Assembly: GCA_024803745.1 (NCBI GenBank)
Contig: JANJXV010000099.1
Coordinates: 2,790,001-2,854,000 of the forward strand
Reading direction: 5' to 3'
Length of the DNA stretch: 64,000 nucleotides
Source of the DNA: Megascapheus bottae
Lineage: Eukaryota; Chordata; Mammalia; Rodentia; Geomyidae
Positions 33,033 through 44,855 of the stretch are shown here, in pieces. The translations under genes were made by a program, and so were the position numbers. The notes beneath the pieces are model-generated. The model was not told where the DNA came from, made no database searches, and saw only the letters and a program-made list of their open reading frames with translations. Each line of letters starts with the position of its first letter. Positions within the stretch are counted from its first letter, which is position 1.

Positions 33033-33588
33033 TTGAAAATGGGAGCAAGATTACTACTAAATACGATTATAGTTTTTCAGATATAACCAACCTAGAACTC
33101 TGTCGCTGGCAGACACTAGATGTTCACAAGTTTTGATTGGTATTATCACTCTTTCTTTTTGTGCACTTACAGACCAGCCTAATACAACAACTGATAAGCG
33201 ATTTATACCCAAAACAATAAGCCTCTCAATCCAATCTCTATTGTCTTTAAGTCCCTCTGAGCCTAGAGAATAATTAACCACCTACATATACAATATTGCT
33301 CAACAGCCATCAAGTGTAGATCCGTGCAGTATAAGGGTTGAAAGACGAGCAGAGGTCCAGAGATAGAAAAAAAGAATGAGAGACGTCAGGGGAGGTGCAA
33401 GAGGATTAACGTAGGAGTGTAAGAATATTGTAGTAATGAAGAAAAGTTATAGCATAAGGATAACTGACATAAGTTGGTAAGTAGGTAGCATATTTGAGTA
33501 CAAATTTTGGAAAGTATTAGAATAAAACTTATGTGTTGCTGCACGACTAGCTCTTAGCACAACCAGTGGCCTCACAGTGGACCATGGG

Positions 33589-34954
33589 ATGGATCTGTTT
33601 TTCTTGTCTACGTTGAGGGAAAGGGGTATTTCACAAGATGCAGAAGCGAAGATTTCAGAAGCAAATGCTGTGAGTGAATTAGCTCGTAAAAAGCATTTTT
33701 ATTTTCTTTTATCTTTCTGCCAGTCTTGGGGCTTGAATTCAGGGCCTGAGCACTGTCCTCGGGTTTTCTCAAGTCTAGCCCTCTGCCACTTGAGCCACAG
33801 TGCCACATCTAGATTTTCTATCTTTGTGGTACTGAGCAATCAAACCCAGATCTTCATGGATGCTAGGCAAGCACTCTACCACTATGCCAAACTCTCAACC
33901 CTGACATAGTAATTATAAAGTCATCATCATCATCATCATCATATCCAAATATCCTTTCTCCTACAAAGAATGAACACTTAACTGTGTCTAATGCTTTTTT
34001 TTTAATTTCACTAATTCTTCTGTGTTTTTCCCTCTTGCATTTTTTACACATGACAGCAAAGCTAATCATCAGGAAAAAATTCATTAGGATAAAGAAACCT
34101 AATAATATCCTAGTAGATTGACGTCAAAAATATGTGCAAGATGCCCTGTGTGTTTGACCTAGTGGGAGAGTCCTTGGCTACCAAGCAGTAAGCCTCAGGT
34201 TTGATTCCTCATTACCACATACATAGAAAACGCTGCAAGTGGTGCTGTGGCTCAGTGGGACAGCTAAAGCCTAAAGAAAGCCCAAGAACAATGTTCACAC
34301 TCTGAGGTCAAGTCCCAAGACTAGCAAAAACAAAAAAAAATTCGACAAGGGGCAAAATGCAGGCAGAGAAGGCACTGTGAAGCAAATGTTTTGTAAAGGA
34401 TGAGGGCAATATTGACCCTTAAGTTTGGATCTTACCTAAGAAAGGCTCCTTGAGCCTGAGACTAGACTGGTAGTTGGGCCTAGTGGAAGACATTGGGATT
34501 GGACAAATAAGGTGTGCTGTATACTACATCCACATGTATATTGTGAGACTGGAGGAGAGATTCAGCCTCCAGTATGTCTTTTGTGAGCAAGGATCTTTGG
34601 TCATTGGGCCCTGAAAGGTGACCCTGCCTCCCTCACAATGGAACAGAATATGGAACCCTGGTAACCAAGCCACTGTAACTAACAACCAGCTCAAGCCAGC
34701 TCACTTGGCCTGTGGCTCAGGAGGAAGAAAGATGTTGCTGTGCTGTTGCCAAAGGTCAGGAAACTCGAGTCTCAGGCATGGAAGTTGTGGATGTCTTACT
34801 CGAAGATGTACATGCTAGATCATTGCCAAGCCACAAATCCAGTATAACAGAACTTTCTCTAAGAAGAAGGCCAGGAAAATCCAGGGCAACCAGATGAGGT
34901 AAATTTCTAAGAAGAAATGTATTTGACCCCATCATCCTCCCCACACACTACAAC
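33589..34954 (+). repeat. Array spacer 2: inverted paralogue of A 7,237-8,608
   Basis: Same content as spacer 1: reversed SINE (33,711-33,903), TCA repeat (33,921-33,942), SINE (34,156-34,335), first exon (34,732-34,898). Compared with spacer 1 it lacks about 9 bp near 34,580 within a short direct repeat (ttggtgagg). Confidence 0.9.
34732..34898 (+). pseudogene. RalGDS-like first coding exon, array unit 2
   Basis: ATG at 34,732 gives MLLCCCQRSGNSSLRH and then a TAG after RRCTC. Continuing through the stop gives a Lys/Arg-rich segment ending GATGAG|GTAAAT at 34,898. A and B have a TGA earlier, so the lesions are not the same. Confidence 0.5.
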
Positions 34955-35373
34955 ATTCTTTTTTTTTCATTTTTTTATTGTAATTAGTAAAAGGGTTAGA
35001 TGATATTTGCCAGATAGAAGGTGCATTAATTCACATACATTGATACCCTTTCACATGTCTTGGTACCCATTTCCCTCCAACCCCACACCCCCAACCTGTC
35101 TTGGTTTTCCCCCCTTCCCTATCAAATTTCAAATATCCAAATACAAATAAATTCAATATATCAGATAACAAAGTGAGATACTATACCAACATGGGATAAC
35201 CAAGGGACAGCAAGCGAGATGAGAGACAACATAGTACATTAAGGACAACAATCATTCATTATATGGCTTTTGTGTCAATATCCTGGAGGTCCTTTCAATT
35301 AGCTTCACATTATATGGCCTTATAAATGGCCTTTTGCTCTATTGCCAATCTCTGCTAGTAGAGCCCAAGGTTT

Positions 35374-37109
35374 CTACTGATTATGACGAATGAGGGAAAC
35401 CACTGAGCCTAAGTTCCTTTGAGTCTGGCTTACTTCACTTAATATGATTTGTTCTAAGTCTTTCCATTTCCTAACAAATGGGGCGATGTCATTCTTTCTG
35501 ACAGCAGCATAGAATTCCATTGTGTACAAATACCACAACTTGTTGATCCACTCATCAACTGAGGAACATCTGGGTTGGTTCCATATCTTTGCTATGGTGA
35601 ATAGTGCTGCAATGAACATTGTTGTGCTAGTGGGTTTAGTATGCCCTTGTTTCTGGATTGTTGGGTAAATGCCAAGTACTGGAATTGCTGGGTCATAGGG
35701 GAGTTGTATGTTTAGCGTTTTGAGGCACTGCCGCACTGCTTTCCATAGTGGTTGAACGAGTTTGCACTCCCACCAACAGTGTAGTAGTGATCCCTCCTGA
35801 CCACATCCCCTCCAGCATCTGTTGTCATTCGTTTTCCTGATCCTGGCCATTCTAACTGCAGTTAGGTGGAATCTTAGACTTGTTTTGATTTGCATTTCTT
35901 TTATGACCAGAGATGTTGAGCATTTCTTCATGTGTCTATAGGCCATTTTTGTTTCTTCTTCAGAGAAGACTCTCTTTAAGTCTTTGGCCCATTTTGTAAT
36001 GGGATGGGTGTTACTTTGGAGGTTAGTTTTGGAGTGATTCAATTTTTTGAGTTGTTGATATATTTTAGATATGAGGCCTTGTTCCGTTGTTTGGGTGGTG
36101 AAGATTTTCTCCCACTCTGTAGGCTTCCTGATTAGTTTACTAGTTATATCCGTTGCCATACAAAACCTCTGCAGTTTAATGCAGTCCCACTTATCCAGCC
36201 TTTCTCTGATTTGTTGTGATTCTTGGTCCTTATTAAGAAAGTTTCGACCTGTACCAAGGAGGCCTAGTGTATCTCCTTTCCTTCCTGTAAACTTTTCAGT
36301 GTGTCATCTTTTACCTCCACGTCTTTGATCCATTTGGAGTTAATTCTAGTGCAAGGTGACAAAGAAGGATCCAACTTTAGTTTTCTGCAGGTGTTTAACC
36401 AGTTCTGCCAGCACAACTTGTTGAAGAGGCTATCTTTCTTCCATTCTATTTTTTTGGCTCCCTGGTCAAAGATTAGGTGGCCATAGGTCTGTGGTATAAT
36501 ATCTGGGTCCGCAGTTCTACTCCATTGGACTTCAGGCCTGTTCTTGTGCCAGTACCAAGCTGTTTTGAGAATTATAGCTCTGTAATAGAGCCTTAAGTTT
36601 GGAATTGAAATTCCTCCAGCGCTGTTCTTTCTGCTAAGAAGTGTTTTTGCTATACGGGGTCTTTTATTATTCCATATGAAATTTTGAATTGCCTCTTCTA
36701 TGTCTTTAAAGAATGACATTGGGATGTTGATGGGTATTACATTGAATTTGTAGATAGCCCTTGGCAAGATTGTCATTTTCACAATGTTGATTCTTCCAAT
36801 CCAGGAGCTCGGGAGGTTTTTCCATTTCCTTAGTTCTGCTTTAATTTCCTTTTTTAGGGTTTTAAAGTTTTCATCTAAACGGTCCTTTACATTCTTAGTT
36901 AAGCTAATTGCTAGGTACTTTATTTTCTTTGAGGCTATTGTGAAAGGATTTTCTTTCCTGATTATTGCCTCATTCCTCTCAGTGTTGGCGTAAAGTAAGG
37001 CAGTTGATTTGTGAGGGTTGATTTTATGGCCTGCTATCCTTCCAAAGCTTTGAATCAGCTCAAGGAGCTTGGGAGTAGAGTCTATAAGATTCTTTAAATA
37101 CAGAATCAT
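35374..37109 (-). pseudogene. L1 ORF2 C-terminal region, copy c
   Basis: Two frames (36,264-37,109 and 35,374-36,159). A deletion near the QEGIGDT segment of copy b gives QEGKEIH and a stop. The Cys-rich motif is intact in the downstream frame. Confidence 0.88.
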
Positions 37110-37136
37110 GTCATCTGCAAAGAGGGATAGTTTTAT

Positions 37137-38125
37137 TTATTCTTTTCCTACTTGGAACCCCTTTATGCTTGCTTCTTGCCTTATTGCACTGCCTAGGAAT
37201 TCTAGTACTATGTTAAAAAGGAGTGGAGAGAGTGGGCATCCTTGTCTCGTTCCTGATTTTAGAGGGAATGGCTTTAGATTTTCACCATTAAGTATAATAC
37301 TAACAGTGGCTTTCTCATACACAGCCTTTATTACATTGAGAAATGTTCCATGGATTCCTAGTTTCTCCACATCTTTTAACATAAAGGGGTTTTGGATCTT
37401 GTCAAATGCCTTTTCCGCATCTATTGAGACAATCATTTGATTTTATCCCTGCTCCTGTTGATGTGTTGAATTATATTAATTGATTTGTGTATCTTGAACC
37501 AGCTTTGCCTCGCTGTGATGAATCCAGTTTGATCATAGTGTATATTTTTTTTGATGAGTTGTTGTAGACGGTTGGCCAGTACTTTGTTGAGAAGTTTTGA
37601 ATCGAGGTTCATCAAATAAATGGGTCTATAGATCTCTTTCTTTGATGAATCGCTGTCTGGTTTGGGGATGAGGGATATGCTGGCTTCACAGAATCAGTTT
37701 AGTAAAGAACCTTCATTTTCAATTTCGTTGAAGAGCTTGAGGAGTATTGGTGTGAGCTCTGCTTTGAAGACCTTATAGAATTCAGCTGTGAATCCATCTG
37801 GCCCTGGGCTCTTTTTAAGTGGAAGTTGTCTAATTTCCATTTCTATTTCAGAGCTTGAAATAGGCCTGTTGAGTTGGGTTAGCTCTTCTTGGTTCAGTGT
37901 GTGTATGTTAATATTGTCTAGGAATTCATCCATTTCTTCTAGATTCTCAAATTTGTTGGCGTAAAGGTTTGAGAAGTATTCCCTCATGATATTCTGGATC
38001 TTGGTAATTTCTGTCGTGATATTACCATTTTCATCTGCGATTTTGTTTATTTCGATATGCTCTCTTCTTTTTTTGATAAGATTTGCTAAGGGCTTGTCAA
38101 TTTTGTTAATTCTTTCAAGAACCAA
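37137..38125 (-). pseudogene. L1 ORF2 RT region, copy c
   Basis: Frames 37,694-38,125, 37,433-37,615 and 37,137-37,436 repeat the breaks of copy b. [13 protein letters not shown] is present. A new stop after VGKE separates this frame from the FADDM segment, which appears again near 37,109 in a fresh frame. Confidence 0.87.
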
Positions 38126-38312
38126 CTCCTTGTTTTGTTGATTCTTTGTATAGTTTTTTTATTCCAAATCATTTAATTCTGCTTTGATTTTAATAATTTG
38201 CTTTCTCCTAATGGGTTTAAGGTTGGTTTGTTGCTCTTTTTCCAGGAGGTTAAGGTGAGACATTAACTAGTTGGTTTGCCATTTTTCCAACTTGCTGTTG
38301 TAGCACTCCGCG

Positions 38313-39167
38313 CTATAAATTTTCCTCTGAGTACTGCCTTTGTTGTGTCCCTAAGGAGTTGATATTTGTGTGCTCCTTATTGTTAAATTTCATAAACAGT
38401 TGGATATCTGTTCTGATCTCCTCGATTACCCATTGTTTTTGATTCAACAATGTGTGGTTCAGTCTCCATGAGTTACAGGGTTTTCTTTGGTGGAGATGTG
38501 TGTTCAGCTCCAATTTGATGCCTTTATGGTCTGAGAGTGTGCATGGAATAATTTCAGTGTTTCTGAATCTGTCCAGGTTTGCTTTATGGCCTAAGATGTG
38601 GTCTATTTTGGAAAATGTTCCATGTGCTGCTGAGAAAAACGTATATTGTGGTGTTACTGGGTGGAATATTCTGCAGATGTCTGTTAGATCTAGTTGGTCT
38701 ATATAGTTGTTCAGTTCAAAGGTTTCTCTGTTGAGTTTTTGCCTTGTTGATCTGTCCATAGGTGAGAGTGGTGTGTTAAACTCACCAACAATCACTGTAT
38801 TTCGATCTATGTATGGTTTCAGTGTAAGTAAAGTTTGCTTGATGAAGTTTGGAGCTCCGGGATTGGGTGTGTAAATATTTAGGATTGTTATGTCTTCCAG
38901 GAGGAAAGATCCCTTTAGTAGTATGTAGTAACCTTCTTTGTCTTTTCTTACTAATTTTAGTTTGAAGTCTATTGTATCTGATATGAGGATGGCAACTCTA
39001 GCCTGTTTATGGGGGCAGTTAGCTTGATAGAGTTTATTCCAACCTCTCACTTTCAAAAGATGATTGTTTTTGGGTAAGATGTGTCTCTCGAAGTCAGCAG
39101 AACGATGGCTCTTGCTTTTTGATCCAACTAGACAACCTATGCCGTTTAATTGGAGAGTTAAGTCCAA
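38313..39167 (-). pseudogene. L1 ORF2 endonuclease domain, copy c
   Basis: 284 codons, same limits and same VGEFNTPLS motif as copy b, with only scattered substitutions. Confidence 0.85.
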
Positions 39168-39444
39168 TGATATTGAGAGTTAGGATTGAGAGATATTTAT
39201 TAGTTCCTACCATTTTTAAAAGCTTTTAGTAGGGCCTGTGTCTTGACAGTTCTTGTGGTCCTTAGATGGTATGCTGTTTAGGTGCCATTTCTTTCCCTAT
39301 ATTGCATTTATTTTGGTTTTCTATGTATAGAGCATCTTTGAGAATTCTCTGTAGTGTTGGTTTTGTTTCGACACATTGTTGCAGCTTTTCCCTGGAATGG
39401 AATGTTTTTATTGTTCCCTCAATTATGAATGAGAGCTTAGCTGG

Positions 39445-40445
39445 CTACAGTATTCTTGGTTGGTAGTTATTTGATATAAGGGGATGACATATATGCTTCC
39501 AGTCACTTCGTGCTTGCATGGTCTCTGCTGAGAAATCTGGGGTTATTCTGATTGGTTTGCCTTTGTAGGTTACTGATCCCTTTTCCCTGGCTGCCTTTAG
39601 GATCTTTCCTTTCGTTTCTATTGATCCAGTTCGGATCACAATGTGGCAGTGGGATGTTCTTTTCTGGTCAGGTCTATTTGGGGTTCTAAAAGCTTCTCGT
39701 ATCTGGATGGGCCTGCCCTTCTGGATATTTGGGAAATTCTCTGAGATGATTCCCTGAAGTATATTTCCAATACCATTGACCTCTTTCTCCACGCCCTCCT
39801 CAGTACCAACTAGCCTTAAATTAGGCTTCCTAATTGTATCTTGGACCTCCTGAAGCGCTCTCTCATATTTCCTAGATTTGGATTGACTCATTTTCTGTTC
39901 TTTATAATACCTAAATTATCTTCAGCCACGGAAATTATCTCCTCTGCAATGTCTAACCTGCTATCAAAGCTATCTACTTTATTTTTCATCTCCCTTGCTT
40001 CTAATTGCTCACTTTTGATGCCTTGCATCCCTTGTTTTAGATCATGTATGGATTTCTTTATCTCCTTGATTTCCTTTTGAGTGGTTAGCTCAGTAGCTTT
40101 ATTTTCTTTGGACATTTGCTGGAGTTTGGTCACGTTTTTATTTGTGGATTCTTTGAATTCATCCATCTTTCTTTGAAAAACCTTTATTATGGCCTCCTTT
40201 ATGGCTTCTTCTTTTTCACTTATCACCTTGTTTTTGCTTTCCTCTTGTTCAGGTATGGCTTCCTCCATTATCTCTTTCTTTATATTTTCACATTTTTCAT
40301 TAATGATGTTTATCAATTGCATTTGTGTAGCAATTGGAAGACTCTCCTCTAGGTTTGCCAGTGACTGTTCCATTGTCTGTTTACATTGGGTGGGGGATGT
40401 TGTTTCTTGATTTGACATTTTTCTTGAGTTTCTTGTTCTGCCCAT
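39445..40445 (-). pseudogene. L1 ORF1 in two frames, copy c
   Basis: N-terminal frame 39,888-40,445 (185 codons) and C-terminal frame 39,445-39,891 (148 codons) overlap as ATGA. Layout identical to copy b, with a few substitutions such as EEIIS for EERIS. Confidence 0.88.
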
Positions 40446-41001
40446 TTGAAAATGGGAGCAAGATTCCTACTAAATACGATTATAGTTTTTCATATATAAC
40501 CAACCTAGAACTCTGTCGCTGGCAGACACTAGATGTTCAGAAGTTTTGATTGGTATTATCACTCTTTCTTTTTGTGCACTTACAGACCAGCCTAATACAA
40601 CCACTGATAAGCGATTTATACCCAAAACAATAAGCCTCTCAATCCAATCTCTATTGTCTTTAAGTCCCTCTGAGCCTAGAGAATAATTTACCACCTACAT
40701 ATACAATATTGCTCAACAGCCATCAAGTGTCGATCCGTGCAGTATAAGGGTTGAAAGACGAGCAGAGGTCCAGAGATAGAAAAAAAGAATGAGAGAGGTC
40801 AGGGGAGGTGCAAGAGGATTAACGTAGGAGTGTAAGAATATTGTAGTAATGAAGAAAAGTTATAGCATAAGGATAACTGACATAAGTTGGTAAGTAGGTA
40901 GCATATTTGAGTACAAATTTTGGAAAGTATTAGAATAAAACTTATGTGTTGCTGCACGACTAGCTCTTAGCCCAACCAGTGGCCTCACAGTGGACCATCG
41001 G

Positions 41002-42376
41002 GTGGATCTGTTTTTCTTGTCTACGTTGAGGGAAAGGGGTATTTCACAAGATGCAGAAGCAAAGATTTCAGAAGCAAATGCTGTGAGTGAATTAGCTCGT
41101 AAAAAGCATTTTTATTTTCTTTTATCTTTCTGCCAGTCTTGGGACTTGAATTCAGGGCCTGAGCACTGTCCTCGGGTTTTCTCAAGTCTAGCCCTCTGCC
41201 ACTTGAGCCACAGTGCCACATCTAGATTTTCTATCTTTGTGGTACTGAGCAATCAAACCCAGATCTTCATGGATGCTAGGCAAGCACTCTACCACTATGC
41301 CAAACTCTCAACCCTGACATAGTAATTATAAAATCATCATCATCATCATCATCATATCCAAATATCCTTTCTCCTACAAAGAATGAACACTTAACTGTGT
41401 CTAATGCTTTTTTTTAATTTCACTAATTCTTCTGTGTTTTTCCCTCTTGCATTTTTTACACATGACAGCAAAGCTAATCATCAGGAAAAAATTGATTAGG
41501 ATACAGAAACCTAATAATATCCTAGTAGATTGACGTCAAAAATATGTGCAAGATGCCCTGTGTGTTTGACCTAGTGGGAGAGTCCTTGGCTACCAAGCAG
41601 TAAGCCTCAGGTTTGATTCCTCATTACCACATACATAGAAAATGTTGCAAGTGGTGCTGTGGCTCGGTGGGACAGCTAAAGCCTAAAGAAAGCCCAAGAA
41701 CAATGTTCACACTCTGAGGTCAAGTCCCAAGACTAGCAAAAACAAAAAAAATTCGACAAGGGGCAAAATGCAGGCAGCGAAGGCACTGTGAAGCAAATGT
41801 TTTGTAAAGGATGAGGGCAATATTGACCCTTAAGTTTGGATCTTCCCTAAGAAAGGCTCCTTGAGCCTGAGACTAGACTGGTAGTTGGGCCTAGTGGAAG
41901 ACATTGGGATTGGACAAATAAGGTGTGCTGTATACTACATCCACATGTATATTGTGAGACTGGAGGAGAGATTCAGCCTCCAGTATGTCTTTGGTGAGGT
42001 CTTTTGTGAGCAAGGATCTTTGGTCATTGGGCCCTGAAAGGTGACCCTGCCTCCCTCACAATGGAACAGAATATGGAACCCTGATAACCAAGCCACTGTA
42101 ACTAACAACCAGCTCAAGCCAGCTCACTTGGCCTGTGGCTCAGGAGGAAGAAAGATGTTGCTGTGCTGTTGCCAAAGGTCAGGAAACTCGAGTCTCAGGC
42201 ATGGAAGTTGTGGATGTCTTATTCGAAGATGTACATGCTAGATCATTGCCAAGCCACAAATCCAGTATAACAGAACTTTCTCTAAGAAGAAGGCCAGGAA
42301 AATCCAGGGCAACCAGATGAGGTAAATTTCTAAGAAGAAATGTATTTGACCCCATCATCCTCCCCACACACTACAA
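41002..42376 (+). repeat. Array spacer 3: inverted paralogue of A 7,237-8,608
   Basis: Same content as spacers 1 and 2: reversed SINE (41,124-41,316), TCA repeat (41,334-41,355), SINE (41,569-41,748), first exon (42,155-42,321). It keeps the short 'ttggtgagg' duplication that spacer 2 lacks. Confidence 0.9.
42155..42321 (+). pseudogene. RalGDS-like first coding exon, array unit 3
   Basis: MLLCCCQRSGNSSLRH from the ATG at 42,155, TAG after RRCTC, then GATGAG|GTAAAT at 42,321. Identical in layout to unit 2. Confidence 0.5.
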
Positions 42377-44668
42377 CTTTCCTTTTTTTTCATTTTTTAT
42401 TGTAATTAGTAAAAGGGTTAGATGATATTTGCCAGATAGAAGGTGCATTAATTCACATACATTGATACCCTTTCACATGTCTTGGTACCCATTTCCCTCC
42501 AACCCCACACCCCCCACCTGTCTTGGTTTTCCCCCCTTCCCTATCAAATTTCAAATATCCAAATACAAATAAATTCAATATATCAGATAACAAAGTGAGA
42601 TACTATACCAATATGGGATAACCAAGGGACAGCAAGCGAGATGAGAGACATCATAGTACATAAAGGACAACAATCATTCATTATATGGCTTTTGTGTCAA
42701 TATCCTGGAGGTCCTTCCAATTAGCTTCACATTATATGGCCTTATATATGGCCTTTTGCTCTATTGCCAAGCTCTGGTAGTAGAGCCCAAGGTTTCTACT
42801 GATTATGACGAATGAGGGAAACCACTGAGCCTAAGTTCCTTTGAGTCTGGCTTACTTCACTTAATATGATTTGTTCTAAGTCTTTCCATTTCCTAACAAA
42901 TGGGGCGATGTCATTCTTTCTGTCAGCAGCATAGAATTCCATTGTGTACAAATACCACAACTTGTTGATCCACTCATCAACTGAGGGACATCTGGGTTGG
43001 TTCCATATCTTTGCTATGGTGAATAGTGCTGCAATGAACATTGTTGTGCTAGTGGGTTTAGTATGCCCTTGTTTCTGGATTGTTGGGTAAATGCCAAGTA
43101 CTGGAATTGCTGGGTCATAGGGGAGTTGTTTTTTTTTAGCGTTTTGAGGCACTGCCGCACTGCTTTCCATAGTGGTTGAACGAGTTTGCACTCCCACCAA
43201 CAGTGTAGTAGTGATCCCTCCTGACCACATCCCCTCCAGCATCTGTTGTCATTCGTTTTCCTGATCCTGGCCATTCTAACTGCAGTTAGGTGGAATCTTA
43301 GACTTGTTCTGATTTGCATTTCTTTTATGACCAGAGATGTTGAGCATTTCTTCATGTGTCTATAGGCCATTTTTGTTTCTTCTTCAGAGAAGACTCTCTT
43401 TAAGTCTTTGGCCCATTTTGTAATGGGATGGGTGTTACTTTGGAGGTTAGTTTTGGAGTGATTCAATTTTTTGAGTTGTTGATATATTTTAGATATGAGG
43501 CCTTGTTCCGTTGTTTGGGTGGTGAAGATCTTCTCCCACTCTGTAGGCTTCCTGATTAGTTTACTAGCTATATCCGTTGCCATACAAAGGCTCTGCAGTT
43601 TAATGCAGTCCCACTTATCCAGCCTTTCTCTGATTTGTTGTGATTCTTGGTCCTTATTAAGAAAGTTTCGACCTGTACCAAGGAGGCCTAGTGTATCTCC
43701 TATTCCTTCCTGTAAACTTTTCAGTGTGTCAGCTTTTACCTCCACGTCTTTGATCCATTTGGAGTTAATTCTAGTGCAAGGTGACAAAGAAGGATCCAAC
43801 TTTAGTTTTCTGCGGGTGTTTAACCAGTTCTGCCAGCACAACATGTTGAAAAGGCTATCTTTCTTCCATTCTATTTTTTTGGCTCCCTGGTCAAAGATTA
43901 GGTGGCCATAGGTCTGTGGTTTAATATCTGGGTCCGCAGTTCTACTCCATTGGACTTCAGGTCTGTTCTTGTGCCAGTACCAAGCTGTTTTGAGAATTAT
44001 AGCTCTGTAATAGAGCCTTAAGTTTGGAATTGAAATTCCTCCAGCGCTGTTCTTTCTGCTAAGAAGTGTTTTTGCTATACGGGGTCTTTTATTATTCCAT
44101 ATGAAATTTTGAATTGCCTCTTCTATGTTTTTAAAGAATGACATTGGGATGTTGATGGTTATTACATTGAATTTGTAGATAGCCCTTGGCAAGATTGTCA
44201 TTTTCACAATGTTGATTCTTCCAATCCAGGAGCTCGGGAGGTTTTTCCATTTCCTCAGTTCTGCTTTAATTTCCTTTTTTAGGGTTTTAAATTTTCATCT
44301 AAACGGTCCTTTACATTCTTAGTTAAGCTAATTGCTAGGTTCTTTATTTTCTTTGAGGCTACTGTGAATGGAATTTCTTTCCTGATTATTGCCTCGTTCC
44401 TCTCAGTGTTGGCGTAAAGTAAGGTAGTTGATTTGTGTGGGTTCATTTTATGGCCTGTTACCCTTCCAAAGCTTTGAATCAGCTCAAGGAGCTTGGGAGT
44501 AGAGTCTACAGGATTCTTTAAATACAGAATCATGTCATCGGCAAAGAGGGATAGTTTTATTTCCTCTTTCCCTACTTGGATCCCCTTTATGCTTGCTTCT
44601 TGCCTTATTGCACTGCCTAGGAATTCTAGTACTATGTTAAAAAGGAGTGGAGGGAGTGGGCATCCTGA
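42377..44668 (-). mobile_element. L1 copy d, 3' part only
   Basis: 3' UTR and C-terminal ORF2, ending at the position equivalent to about 29,827 within the RT region. ORF2 frames are 42,796-43,242, 43,014-44,207 and 44,279-44,533. A T-rich change near 43,130 shifts the frame close to the C-terminus. Sequence beyond 44,668 is unrelated to L1. Confidence 0.9.
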
Positions 44669-44855
44669 ATGCTACCCCCTAGCTCTTTAATGCAAAGCTT
44701 AGGGCTGTGGCATTTTAACACAATTCAACGCTCTGTTTTTTGCTGGTTAATTAGAGGTAAAAATCTTATGGAATTTATTGCGTGGCTGATTTTGAACTGG
44801 AATCCTCAGTTCTCAGCTTATATTGAGTAACTAGGATTACAGTACTTTTACAACA
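44669..44855 (-). mobile_element. Geo-type SINE, decayed
   Basis: 'gctggttaattagaggtaaa', 'gaactggaatcctcagttct', 'gagtaactaggattacag'. It abuts the right end of the L1 array. Confidence 0.55.

Larger units (their letters stand above)
27542..33588 (-). mobile_element. L1 copy b, full length, inactive
   Basis: About 6.05 kb from a short T-rich tract (the reverse of its poly(A)) to the 5' end at about 33,588. Order on the minus strand: 5' UTR of about 550 bp, ORF1, ORF2 with endonuclease, reverse transcriptase and Cys-rich C-terminus, then a 3' UTR of about 400 bp. ORF1 is split in two and ORF2 into at least five frames. Most breaks are shared with copy c, so the element was dead before it was duplicated. 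Confidence 0.92.
34955..41001 (-). mobile_element. L1 copy c, full length, inactive
   Basis: Nearly identical to copy b over its full length, with the same ORF1 split, the same TGA after GSLLN and the same frameshift before IVSIDAEK. Extra private changes break ORF2 further, for example the stop after KEIH at 36,264 and after VGKE at 37,137. Confidence 0.92.
23353..44668 (-). repeat. Tandem array of L1 plus 1.37-kb spacer, period about 7.4 kb
   Basis: Equivalent landmarks recur at intervals of 7,413-7,422 bp. ORF1 starts are at 25,611, 33,032 and 40,445. ORF2 ends are at 27,960, 35,374 and 42,796. Spacer frame starts are at 26,156, 33,577 and 40,990. The array is partial L1, spacer, L1, spacer, L1, spacer, partial L1. 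Units differ by few substitutions and share the same disabling changes. Both outer L1s are broken within ORF2, and about 1.0 kb of ORF2 is represented in neither. Confidence 0.93.

Noticed and set aside
33057..33281. 74-codon minus-strand frame upstream of L1 ORF1 in three units
   Set aside because: It lies in the L1 5' UTR. Its repetition is explained by duplication, and nothing indicates a protein.
23353..44668. Endogenous retrovirus or LTR element
   Set aside because: No LTR pair, primer-binding site, gag, protease or env pattern. ORF order and RT motifs are those of L1.
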